DNA of 64,000 nucleotides from Marinobacter changyiensis (GTDB lineage: Bacteria > Pseudomonadota > Gammaproteobacteria > Pseudomonadales > Oleiphilaceae). Below the pieces are notes generated by a model. The model did not search any database. It was given only the letters and a program-made list of their open reading frames with translations, and had not been told where the DNA came from. The DNA is taken from positions 124,001 to 188,000 of the forward strand of contig NZ_VZZZ01000001.1 of the NCBI RefSeq assembly GCF_009193265.1, given 5' to 3'. How positions within the stretch are numbered: position 1 is the stretch's first letter; every line of letters begins with the position of its first letter. Positions 18,034 to 25,305 of this stretch are shown piece after piece. The position numbers and the translations under genes were made by a program.

Positions 18034-19026
18034 ATGACCATCGACCGTGAACGCCTGGCAGCCCTTGCCGCGGAACCTCATTTTCACCGGGGCAGGTATC
18101 GCAACCTGGAACGCGTACCCCACCATGGCCTGGGGGATTTCCTGCGCTGGCAACTGGCCCCCGGCCGCCGATTCCCGCCGGGTAAACGCTACACGCTGCT
18201 GCGCCCGGATGCCCACGTGCTGATGAACCCGCCGGAGGCGCCGCAGCTGACCTGGCTGGGGCATGCGTCATTTCTGTTCCAGTATCGGGGCCTGAACGTA
18301 CTGACCGACCCGGTGTTGTCGGACCGCGCCAGTCCTTTCCGACTGGTGGGGCCAAAGCGGTTTACGCCACCCGCGCTGACGGTGGCAGAAATGCCGCCGA
18401 TCCACCGGGTACTGATTTCCCACAATCACTACGACCATCTCGACGAAGCAACAGTGCGCCAGTTGCACCGACATTTTGGCGCTAGCCTGTGCTTCTTTAT
18501 TCCCATGGGGCTGCGACGCTGGTTCGAGAAGCGCGGCGTCCAGACTCTGGTGGAACTGGACTGGTGGCAATCGACGACACTGGCCGCCGAACACGAAGTG
18601 TTCTGCCTGCCCGCCCAGCACTTCAGCGGACGAACCGCCACCGACACCAACGCCTCGCTCTGGTGTAGCTGGCTCCTGGAAATGGACGGCTTTCGGTTCT
18701 ATTTCGGCGGTGATACCGGTTATGGTGAGGTGTTTCGCGACATTGGCGAGCTGTTTGCACCCATTGACCTGGCGCTGCTCCCCATCGGCGCATACGACCC
18801 GCGCTGGTTCATGGCCCCGGTGCACGTGGCGCCGGAAGAGGCGGTCAGGATTCACCAGGATATTGGCGCCCGCCAGTCGGTAGCCATGCATTGGGGCACG
18901 TTCGTACTCACCGATGAACCCATGGATGAGCCACCCCGGCGATTGCGGCTGGCGCTGGAGAGGCAAGGCATCAGTGAGTCGGAATTTCGGGTAATGCAAC
19001 ACGGGGAAGTCTGGTCGCCGCGGTGA
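18034..19026 (+). CDS. NAPE-PLD-like MBL-fold metallo-hydrolase
   Basis: 330 aa. The metal site is HNHYDHLD, preceded by TWLGHASFLFQYRGLNVLTDPVLS. AQHFSGR, YFGGDTGYGEVF and VAMHWGTFVLTDEP supply the remaining ligands. The order and the ALLPIGAYDPRWFM loop match the N-acylphosphatidylethanolamine phospholipase D/RomA branch of the metallo-beta-lactamase fold. No signal peptide, so probably cytoplasmic. Substrate (phospholipid or nucleotide-like) is unknown. It sits 9 bp downstream of the 666-aa gene. A decayed piece of a homologue is at 56194-56285. Confidence 0.85.
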   Translation: MTIDRERLAALAAEPHFHRGRYRNLERVPHHGLGDFLRWQLAPGRRFPPGKRYTLLRPDAHVLMNPPEAPQLTWLGHASFLFQYRGLNVLTDPVLSDRASPFRLVGPKRFTPPALTVAEMPPIHRVLISHNHYDHLDEATVRQLHRHFGASLCFFIPMGLRRWFEKRGVQTLVELDWWQSTTLAAEHEVFCLPAQHFSGRTATDTNASLWCSWLLEMDGFRFYFGGDTGYGEVFRDIGELFAPIDLALLPIGAYDPRWFMAPVHVAPEEAVRIHQDIGARQSVAMHWGTFVLTDEPMDEPPRRLRLALERQGISESEFRVMQHGEVWSPR

Positions 19027-19043
19027 TTGGCGGGAACGCGAGT

Positions 19044-19125
19044 TCAGAAGTACCCCAACAGCCCGCCAAGGATCAGCGCACTGAGCCAAACAACCAGAAA
19101 CAACACGGCCCCCGCCCTAAAGGCT
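19044..19125 (-). pseudogene. 3'-fragment duplicate of the 21867-22352 membrane protein gene
   Basis: CAGAAGTACCCCAACAGCCC and the following ~60 bp closely resemble 21868-21950, the 3' end of the DUF-type membrane protein gene on the minus strand. Nothing upstream of that matches. The remaining gap to 19318 shows no gene. Confidence 0.7.
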
Positions 19126-19318
19126 AAAGCCTGATGATACCTTTACCCTGAGCATGCAACCAACGTCTCCAGTCCAAATTCAACATAGTTACCTTGTACA
19201 TGCCAAAGGACATCACACGATCAAAAAACTCATAGACATTGTTCACGCCGTCAACTATCTGAAAGAATCTCAGAACTGACTACTATCAAAGTAAGTTAGC
19301 GCTAGAGTCGACGTTGCC

Positions 19319-20803
19319 ATGGGACTGTCAATCAAGACAACAGAATTTACGCCGGAAGAGTTTGAACGTTTTGCAGCCAAGGTCCGGACGGACCTTACAG
19401 CGCTCACTCGTCTTCTGAACCAGCCCGGCTTTGGTGAGGGAGAGAGCTCCATTGGCGCCGAGGTCGAGTTCTACATCGTAAACCCTGACCTGCGAGTGCA
19501 ACCCATCAACACAGAAATCGCCGCCAGCGTTCAAGACCCCCAACTGACGGTTGAGCTCAACCGCTTCAATCTCGAATACAACCTCAGCCCCCAGTCTTTC
19601 AGGGGATCACCGTTTGCCAGAACAGAGCAAGAGCTGCTCGCTGCCATCCGACGAATCAACCAGCACGCCGCATCATTGGACGGGGAACTGGTACCGATCG
19701 GCATTCTGCCCACGCTTCGCCAGTCCGATATGGGCGCAAAGGTGATGACAGACGAGCCCCGCTATCATGCTCTATCGAACGCGCTGCTCAAGCAACGGGG
19801 TGAGCCATTCAGCATCCATATTGGTGGCAACGATGTCATCAATCTGGAGGCCGACGACGTTTATATGGAAGGGGCCAATACGTCGTTCCAGCTGCACTGG
19901 CGGGTGCCCGCCCATCGATTTGCCGATTATTTCAATGCGATCCAACTGGTCACGCCGGTTGTCCTCGCTCTGGCCAGCAATTCACCCAGCCTGTTTGGCC
20001 TCCACCTGTGGGACGAAACCCGAATTGCTCTGTTCAAGCAATCCATTGACAGCCGATCCCCCAACCATAAAACCTGGCGCCATCCACCACGGGTTTATTA
20101 CGGAAACGGCTGGATACGCAGCGCCTGGGAACTGTTTGCGGCCTCGGCATCGCTGTATCCCCCGATCATTCCACTGATGTCGGATGAAGATCCGATGGCC
20201 GTGATTGATCGTGGCGAAGTGCCGAAACTGAACGAACTGCGCCTGCACCAGGGAACCACCTGGCCCTGGAACCGGGCCATCTACGACCACGCCGACGGTG
20301 GCCACCTGCGCATTGAGATTCGTTCCATGCCTGCAGGCCCGACGGCCGCTGATATGTGTGCGAACGGCCTGTTCGTGATCGGGGCTGCGCTGGCAGTGCT
20401 CGATGACATCCATCATCTGACGTCGATACTGCCCTTCCATTACACCGAACACAATTTCTACCGCGCAGCCAAATATGGCATCGGCGCAGACATCATCTGG
20501 CCGCACAAGGATCAGGTTCAATTGCAGGATACGCCCCTGTTAAGCGTGGCCAGAGAGCTGCTGCCCCGCGCCCGGGAAGCATTGAAACAAACAGCCGTGG
20601 ATGAGACGGAAATTCACCGCCTGCTGGGAATCATCGAAGGTCGCATTGAAACCGCCATGTCGGGCGCCCGGTGGCAGCGCCACATCACCGAGTCTTTGTT
20701 CAAATCCCTGGGTCGCGATGAAGCGTTCCGGAGCATGCTGTCTCTTTACATGGCCAACCAGAAGAACAACATCCCGCTGCATGAATGGAAACTGTCGCCG
20801 TGA
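19319..20803 (+). CDS. GCS2-family carboxylate-amine ligase (glutamate-cysteine ligase-like)
   Basis: 494 aa. IGAEVEFYIVNPDLRV, SPFARTEQELLAAI, PIGILPTL, ANTSFQLHWRVP, LFGLHLWDETRIALF, GTTWPWNRAIYD and LRIEIRSMPAGPT match the ATP-grasp-like GCS2 fold. Conserved acidic and Arg residues for Mg-ATP are present. Proteins of this type join glutamate to an amine or cysteine. It overlaps the next gene, a deacylase, which suggests the pair makes and trims a small amide. The product is unknown. Confidence 0.8.
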   Translation: MGLSIKTTEFTPEEFERFAAKVRTDLTALTRLLNQPGFGEGESSIGAEVEFYIVNPDLRVQPINTEIAASVQDPQLTVELNRFNLEYNLSPQSFRGSPFARTEQELLAAIRRINQHAASLDGELVPIGILPTLRQSDMGAKVMTDEPRYHALSNALLKQRGEPFSIHIGGNDVINLEADDVYMEGANTSFQLHWRVPAHRFADYFNAIQLVTPVVLALASNSPSLFGLHLWDETRIALFKQSIDSRSPNHKTWRHPPRVYYGNGWIRSAWELFAASASLYPPIIPLMSDEDPMAVIDRGEVPKLNELRLHQGTTWPWNRAIYDHADGGHLRIEIRSMPAGPTAADMCANGLFVIGAALAVLDDIHHLTSILPFHYTEHNFYRAAKYGIGADIIWPHKDQVQLQDTPLLSVARELLPRAREALKQTAVDETEIHRLLGIIEGRIETAMSGARWQRHITESLFKSLGRDEAFRSMLSLYMANQKNNIPLHEWKLSP

Positions 20804-21840
20804 GCAACGCGAACGTACTTGATTATCTGAATGATCCGTCACCCCGGACGCTGGGTCGCTCACCCCTTGAGTGGCTGGATCGACTGCACAAGCCTACAGT
20901 TGTGCGTGTCACCGGTCGCGACCGCTCCCGTACCCGAGCCATGGCAACGCTTTTGCACGGCAATGAGCCTTCGGGTCTGCTTGCACTGCACCGGTGGCTG
21001 CTCGAGCAGCACACGCCCGAAGTTAACATGCTGTTTCTCCTCGGAGGAGTCTATCCGGCGAAGATTCCACCCAGGTTGACATTTCGCCAGCTACCCAAAG
21101 GGCTCGACCTCAACCGGTGTTTCAAAGAACCTTTCGAGGGTGAAGAAGGGGCCATCGCCGAAGCCATACTGGCAGAGCTTCATAAGGCGCAACCTGAGTG
21201 CCTGCTGGACGTGCACAACACCTCGGGCACAGGTCCCGCCTTCGCTGTGACCATCACCAATGACGCCGAACATCAGGCGCTGACCTCGCTCTATACCGAC
21301 CGCCTTATAATGACGGACCTTCGTCTGGGTGCGCTGATGGAATACTCTGAGCAGGAAGTGCCCACGGTCACCATCGAGTGTGGTGGAGCCCAGGATGAAC
21401 AATCTCATCTACTGGCGTACGAGGGACTCGTTCGGTACACCTCAAGAGAAGACGTGTTGGCACTGGAAAAAGCGGAGTGGGACGTCGCCGTAATGCGAAA
21501 CCCGATTCGGGTGGAGCTGGCTCCTGAAGCGACCATAGAATATCGTCTTGAGCCTACCGGCCATGCTGACCTAACGTTTCCACCCGACATCGAACACCGC
21601 AATTTTGGGATTATTTCCCCAGATGAGCCTCTCGGGTGGATCGGGAAAAAAGGCCTGGGCATACTCACCGCGATCGGCCACAACCGGACCGAGAACATGG
21701 AGCAGGTTCTTCGCGTGGAAAATGGGCAGATCTATCCCGCCCAGGCCATCAAAACCTTTATGATTACCACCAACCCGGTTATTGCAAAAAGTGACTGTCT
21801 GTTCTATGCGGTCAAAGCAACAGGCGAACCCATTTTTTAG
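20800..21840 (+). CDS. Succinylglutamate desuccinylase/aspartoacylase-family zinc enzyme
   Basis: About 346 aa using the GTG at 20800, which overlaps the upstream stop (GTGA); an ATG at 20785 is the alternative. Zinc ligands are the His and Glu of LLHGNEPSG and the His of LLDVHNTSGTGP. DLNRCFKEPF and VTIECGGAQ complete the M14-like AstE/ASPA pattern. It hydrolyses an N-acyl amino acid or a related amide. Coupling to the GCS2 ligase gene by overlap argues for one pathway. Confidence 0.8.
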   Translation: MSNANVLDYLNDPSPRTLGRSPLEWLDRLHKPTVVRVTGRDRSRTRAMATLLHGNEPSGLLALHRWLLEQHTPEVNMLFLLGGVYPAKIPPRLTFRQLPKGLDLNRCFKEPFEGEEGAIAEAILAELHKAQPECLLDVHNTSGTGPAFAVTITNDAEHQALTSLYTDRLIMTDLRLGALMEYSEQEVPTVTIECGGAQDEQSHLLAYEGLVRYTSREDVLALEKAEWDVAVMRNPIRVELAPEATIEYRLEPTGHADLTFPPDIEHRNFGIISPDEPLGWIGKKGLGILTAIGHNRTENMEQVLRVENGQIYPAQAIKTFMITTNPVIAKSDCLFYAVKATGEPIF

Positions 21841-21866
21841 CCCCCAGGGAGGATTCCAGCGACAGC

Positions 21867-22352
21867 TCAGAAGTATCCCAGCAGCCTGCCAAGGATCAGT
21901 ACACTGATCCAGACGACCAAAGACAACGCGGCCCCTGCCCTCAAAAATGGAGGCATGCGGGACTTCATCGGGAGGCTCCGGATACCCAGGCGCTTCAACA
22001 CACGCCCCAGAATCAACGCGTTCGATACACCCAACACGACAAGCGCTATCTTCCCCTGGAACAACAGCGATCCGGCGTAGTCCACAGCCGCCGTGGCAAA
22101 TAGCAGCGCACCACAGACAACCGCCAACCCCAAACCCATCGCCGAAGTGACTCGAAGCACGTCGACAAACATCATCACGGGGTAGTGGCGCCAGAGTCCC
22201 AGCAAACGCAAATCAAGTGGCACAATGCCACCGACCAGCATCGAAACCCCAAAAATATGCCCGGCGTTTACCAGCGGGTACATGTACGTTGAGTTGCGCA
22301 GGGCCGCGACAAAGGCCAAATCCTCGACGGAGACCAGCGCCTGTTCAATCAT
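21867..22352 (-). CDS. Four-helix inner-membrane protein
   Basis: 161 aa with about four transmembrane helices (YMYPLVNAGHIFGVSMLVGG, GLGLAVVCGALLF, FQGKIALVVLGVSNALILG, AALSLVVWISVLILGRLLG). The His in NAGHIFG and the Arg in DLRLLGLW are typical of an uncharacterised family often annotated as DUF6644/DUF2214-like. It is the last gene of a three-gene unit divergent from TetR and lies 8 bp after the DUF6152-like gene. A 3' fragment of a paralogue is at 19044-19125. Confidence 0.65.
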   Translation of the reverse strand: MIEQALVSVEDLAFVAALRNSTYMYPLVNAGHIFGVSMLVGGIVPLDLRLLGLWRHYPVMMFVDVLRVTSAMGLGLAVVCGALLFATAAVDYAGSLLFQGKIALVVLGVSNALILGRVLKRLGIRSLPMKSRMPPFLRAGAALSLVVWISVLILGRLLGYF

Positions 22353-22360
22353 TTCTGGGC

Positions 22361-22741
22361 TCAGGACGTTCGGCCGGGATACAAATCGTAGTCCTTTCCG
22401 TCAATCACAACCCGCTCAGCCTTGACCAGCCGTTCGCCTTCTTTGGCGGAGCGATGACCATGCACGGTAATTTCCCGGCCCTGGCTCAACATCTCTTCGC
22501 TAAGCCCGACACGGTCGTTACGCCAGGGCTGACCAACTTCCACAACCCATTCCTCGCCATCCACGTTTATCGTGACCTCGCCATGGGGATTACCCAGGCG
22601 CACGGATTGGATGACACCGGTGATTTCAAATTCCTCGTCTGTTGCCCAAGCCCAACCGTGATGAGCCTGAGCCGCAGAGGCAGCGAGAAAAGCAGCAAGA
22701 ACAGCCAAACCGAGCAGGCAGGTAAAACGAATGTGAGGCAT
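22361..22741 (-). CDS. Periplasmic DUF6152-like protein
   Basis: 126 aa from the ATG at 22741. Signal peptide ends at SAAQA, then HHGWAWATDEEFEITGVI, GNPHGEVTINVDGEEW, WRNDRVGLSEEML and GREITVHGHRSAKEG. The HHGW start after cleavage and the following OB-like strands are typical of DUF6152 proteins. They are often found beside DUF6644-type membrane proteins and cupro- or dehydratase-type operons. Function unknown. Middle gene of the TetR-linked unit. Confidence 0.7.
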   Translation of the reverse strand: MPHIRFTCLLGLAVLAAFLAASAAQAHHGWAWATDEEFEITGVIQSVRLGNPHGEVTINVDGEEWVVEVGQPWRNDRVGLSEEMLSQGREITVHGHRSAKEGERLVKAERVVIDGKDYDLYPGRTS

Positions 22742-22835
22742 ATCCAATCCTCTTATCGCGAGTTTTTCAAGGTAATCGAACCGCAAATTCCATAACACGG
22801 TATATGTGACAGTCGGAATGTGGCGGAATTCCCAA

Positions 22836-22854
22836 GATAGATCTATCTGTCCCG
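22836..22854 (+). repeat. Dispersed repeat arm B, diverged
   Basis: GATAGATCTATCTGTCCCG, containing an internal ATAGATCTAT palindrome, lies between two genes of the TetR-linked unit. Confidence 0.4.
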
Positions 22855-22881
22855 CTGCACCGAAGCTCAAGGGGATATCAC

Positions 22882-23340
22882 TCATTCAACCTGCTTCCCC
22901 TGATTCCAGACTCCCCAAAGCACTATCACGGTAACCACCACCATCGCCACCGAGAGCGATGTCAGGGCTATGGCAATGAGGCCCTCTTGAACTGCCGAAC
23001 CCTCGAAGCCCGCAGCAGCTATCGGCATCATGGATGCGCCTGCCCCGATAAACCCGGCAGCCAGCGTGGCCAGCCAGTTGGTGTAAGTACCGAATACCGC
23101 AAGACCAAATGCAATTCTTTCGGCCGTGCGCCCCAGCCGAAGCTTGGGCCAGATCACACCCAGCACAATCAGCACCACTCCGTTCATGATGCCCTCAAGG
23201 TGGCTCGAAAGCCCCATTCTGGCATTCTCCATTAACGGCAGCAGAAACCCGGTCAACAGACCCAAGAGAAGCAGGATAATGCCGAGTTGGTACAGTCGAA
23301 GCTCGCGGTTGGTAGCCGCCGGCAGACAAGCGTTATTCAT
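22882..23340 (-). CDS. Styrene-oxide isomerase/hydroxylaminobenzene mutase-like membrane protein
   Basis: 152 aa with four transmembrane helices. SSHLEGIMNGVVLIVLGVIWPKLRL and FGTYTNWLATLAAGFIGAGASMMP match the helix pairs of StyC/HabA-type heme-dependent membrane isomerases. The His in SHLEG is the ligand-like residue. These enzymes rearrange epoxides or hydroxylamines. First gene of the unit; its start faces the TetR gene across a 137-bp region with two matching operators, so TetR-controlled induction by an aromatic or epoxide compound is likely. Confidence 0.7.
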   Translation of the reverse strand: MNNACLPAATNRELRLYQLGIILLLLGLLTGFLLPLMENARMGLSSHLEGIMNGVVLIVLGVIWPKLRLGRTAERIAFGLAVFGTYTNWLATLAAGFIGAGASMMPIAAAGFEGSAVQEGLIAIALTSLSVAMVVVTVIVLWGVWNQGKQVE

Positions 23341-23404
23341 AAGTTATCCCCCTGTTTGTAGTCAGGGAGACACGCCCCCGACTCGCGTTCCACACAATTT
23401 AAGA

Positions 23405-23417
23405 ATACACTTTGTAT
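23405..23417. promoter_or_regulatory. Candidate TetR operator 1
   Basis: ATACACTTTGTAT is a perfect ATACA-N3-TGTAT inverted repeat between divergent genes, embedded in the longer imperfect palindrome GAATACACTTTGTATATTC. Confidence 0.65.
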
Positions 23418-23466
23418 ATTCAATACGAGAGATTATTCCTCGTTCGCGCGCCTGTCAATATTGAGT

Positions 23467-23479
23467 ATACAGCCTGTAT
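23467..23479. promoter_or_regulatory. Candidate TetR operator 2, overlapping the tetR start
   Basis: ATACAGCCTGTAT repeats the ATACA-N3-TGTAT pattern 62 bp (about six helical turns) from operator 1 and covers the first two bases of the TetR ATG. Autorepression is likely. Confidence 0.65.
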
Positions 23480-24074
23480 GTCGATTAATTCCCCGAAACG
23501 TAGTTACCGCAAAACCACCCGGGCAAAACAGGAAGAGCAGACCCGGCGACGGATTACCGAAGCGGTCGTTGAGCTACACCGAACGGTCGGGCCAGCGCAG
23601 ACAACTGTTAGTGACATTGCAAACCTGGCGGGTGTCGGCCGCGTAACGGTTTACAAACACTTCCCTGATGACTCTGCGATGTTTCATGCCTGCAGTGATC
23701 ACTGGATTGCCGATAACCCACCGCCGGATTTTGCGCAGGCACTCGCAGAGCCGAATGAGTTAAAGCGGGCCGCCGGCGTGCTCCGATTGCTTTACGACTA
23801 CTACCGCCGTACCTGTGACATGATGGGAAAAGTGATGCGGGATGCGAAGACAATGCCCGCCCTGGCGGAGGTGGTTGAAAACGGATGGATGAAGCTGCTG
23901 CAAGGCCTTGAGGACGCGTTGATACCAGCCGGGAAGCAAGGGGCCAGTGCAAAACGTTATCGTGCAACGCTCCGGGTGGCTATGGATATCGATACCTGGA
24001 GTACGATCTCCGAAATGGGAATTGATGACAAATCGGCAGCAGAGCTTGTGTGCCAGTGGCTGAAGGAAGAATGA
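23478..24074 (+). CDS. TetR-family transcriptional regulator
   Basis: 198 aa from the ATG at 23478. The N-terminal helix-turn-helix is RRRITEAVVELHRTVGPAQT, VSDIANLAGVGRVTVYKHF. The C-terminal part is a helical ligand domain (TDMM...). No ribosome site precedes the start and an operator overlaps it, so the message may be leaderless. It is divergent from, and probably represses, the three-gene unit starting with the isomerase-like membrane protein. Confidence 0.85.
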   Translation: MSINSPKRSYRKTTRAKQEEQTRRRITEAVVELHRTVGPAQTTVSDIANLAGVGRVTVYKHFPDDSAMFHACSDHWIADNPPPDFAQALAEPNELKRAAGVLRLLYDYYRRTCDMMGKVMRDAKTMPALAEVVENGWMKLLQGLEDALIPAGKQGASAKRYRATLRVAMDIDTWSTISEMGIDDKSAAELVCQWLKEE

Positions 24075-24187
24075 CAATACCTGCCCCGACATTTCTGAAT
24101 GTCGCCACTTATTGCTGGATAGTTTCAAAACTGGTCGATGCCCGTTAAACGGCACTGTTCGCGGGCTTGAGCGACAACCCGCAAGTC

Positions 24188-24287
24188 TTACTCGTGACGC
24201 TCAAAATACAAACCCGTTTGATCGCGCTCCAGCATCTCCATTTGTTCGGCAAGCCCTTCATTTCGATTGGCTAAGGGTTCTCTGCTC
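24188..24287 (-). pseudogene. Short C-terminal coding fragment, unknown
   Basis: Minus-strand frame reading REPLANRNEGLAEQMEMLE, RDQTGLYFERHE, stop. It has no start and merges into the next gene region. Not identified. The rest of 24075-24187 shows nothing. Confidence 0.25.
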
Positions 24288-24800
24288 TCAGTTCTCCTCG
24301 ACGGCCCGGCGGACATTCTGCTCTGCACTCTGCCAAGCCTCGGAGAGTTTGTCGAAGGCGTCGTCGAAGCTCTCCTTCATGGACTCCCAGGTAACACCGG
24401 TGCTGTCCTGCATACGCTCGTACCATTCCGTCACCTGTGAACGCTCCCGGCGCAGCGATGCCAGCGCGGTCTGCGCCTGGGCCCGGGCTAACTTATCGGC
24501 CGTATTCCAGTTCTCCTCCAATCGGCTCTCCAGTGTCCCTATACGGGCATCGATGGCGCCGAGAAAATCCTTGATGTCCGTCATCAATTGTTCCCGCCGC
24601 TCGCTGGTGGAATCCGCCAACTCCTGATCGAGGCTTTGCATCTCCTGGCGCAATGACTCCTCGGTTACATCACCGTCATCCTCCGCAGCGTGCACTGGGG
24701 CCAGCGGCATCACCATGGCCAGCAGCAGAGCGCTGGCCTGTAATCGCAATGGGGCTCGCAAAGTCCGGTACCTCCTTTGAATCAGATTTGAAAATCTCAT
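24288..24800 (-). CDS. Periplasmic coiled-coil protein (sll1863-like stress protein)
   Basis: 170 aa. Signal peptide through PLAPVHA, then a ~125-residue acidic helix-rich domain with heptad-like Leu/Ala spacing (LRQEMQSLDQELADSTSERR, LGAIDARIGTLESRLEENW) and the end motif WESMKESFDDAFDKLSEAW. This end motif is typical of the sll1863/apolipoprotein-like stress protein group. A role in envelope stress is a family-level guess. Single gene. Confidence 0.65.
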   Translation of the reverse strand: MRFSNLIQRRYRTLRAPLRLQASALLLAMVMPLAPVHAAEDDGDVTEESLRQEMQSLDQELADSTSERREQLMTDIKDFLGAIDARIGTLESRLEENWNTADKLARAQAQTALASLRRERSQVTEWYERMQDSTGVTWESMKESFDDAFDKLSEAWQSAEQNVRRAVEEN

Positions 24801-24993
24801 TTCTCTAAGAATAAGCTCATACGATCAAGCTTGCCGGCAGCACTCCAGTGTACGCGGGTTTGTTCATCCTGGGGATGACAAACGAGATACGCTTACGCAT
24901 CTTCAATTGAATGGGTTTTCTTCAATTTCTGGAAAACCGGGGCACCCATTCAGCCAGCTGTATTCAAGGCTACGGAACACCATTCGATTGCAC

Positions 24994-25054
24994 CCTGTTC
25001 GAACTGAGGCGCCAGGTGTCGAATATCGGTCATTATCAACCTACCTCTGATTGC
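24994..25054 (-). pseudogene. trxC remnant with internal deletion
   Basis: 24994-25014 matches the middle of trxC (45780-45800, CTCGAACTGAGGCGCCA) and 25012-25054 matches the trxC start region (46000-46042, CCAGGTGTCGAATATCGGTC). The ~200 bp between them are gone; the junction lies in the shared CCA. Flanking 24801-24993 and 25159-25300 show no gene. Confidence 0.7.
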
Positions 25055-25158
25055 TTGCTATCTTCCTGGCGCTGCTCTTCGGCTGCGTCGGTTTCGGGTA
25101 CTTCATCTACGGGCGGCGCAAACAGAACATCTCACCCGTTACTGCGGCATTGCGATGA
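25051..25158 (+). pseudogene. Truncated small membrane protein
   Basis: Frame LLAIFLALLFGCVGFGYFI, YGRRKQNISPVTAALR, stop. This is the first half of a common ~60-residue two-helix membrane protein (GFGYFIYGKKQ type); the second helix is absent and no ATG start is left. It begins exactly where the trxC remnant ends. Confidence 0.5.
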
Positions 25159-25305
25159 TTCTGTCCCGGAATTACCGTAACTGTGGTTCAATGAGATTTC
25201 TGTAGGCGTTTAAAAAGTAGTTTCTTTAGCGAGTAACAAGCATCTAACTATGAAGGCCTGTTTTGTTAGCGCGGTTACATCTGAAAACAAATCAGTTGCG
25301 GTTTC

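Noticed and set aside
24112..24627. Plus-strand ORF of 171 codons over the coiled-coil gene
   Set aside because: It is antisense to a well supported exported coiled-coil protein and has no ribosome site or recognisable content.
25009..25158. CRISPR array or tRNA in the debris around 25 kb
   Set aside because: No regularly spaced repeats and no cloverleaf; the pieces match trxC and a small membrane protein. No CRISPR array or tRNA was recognised anywhere in the window.
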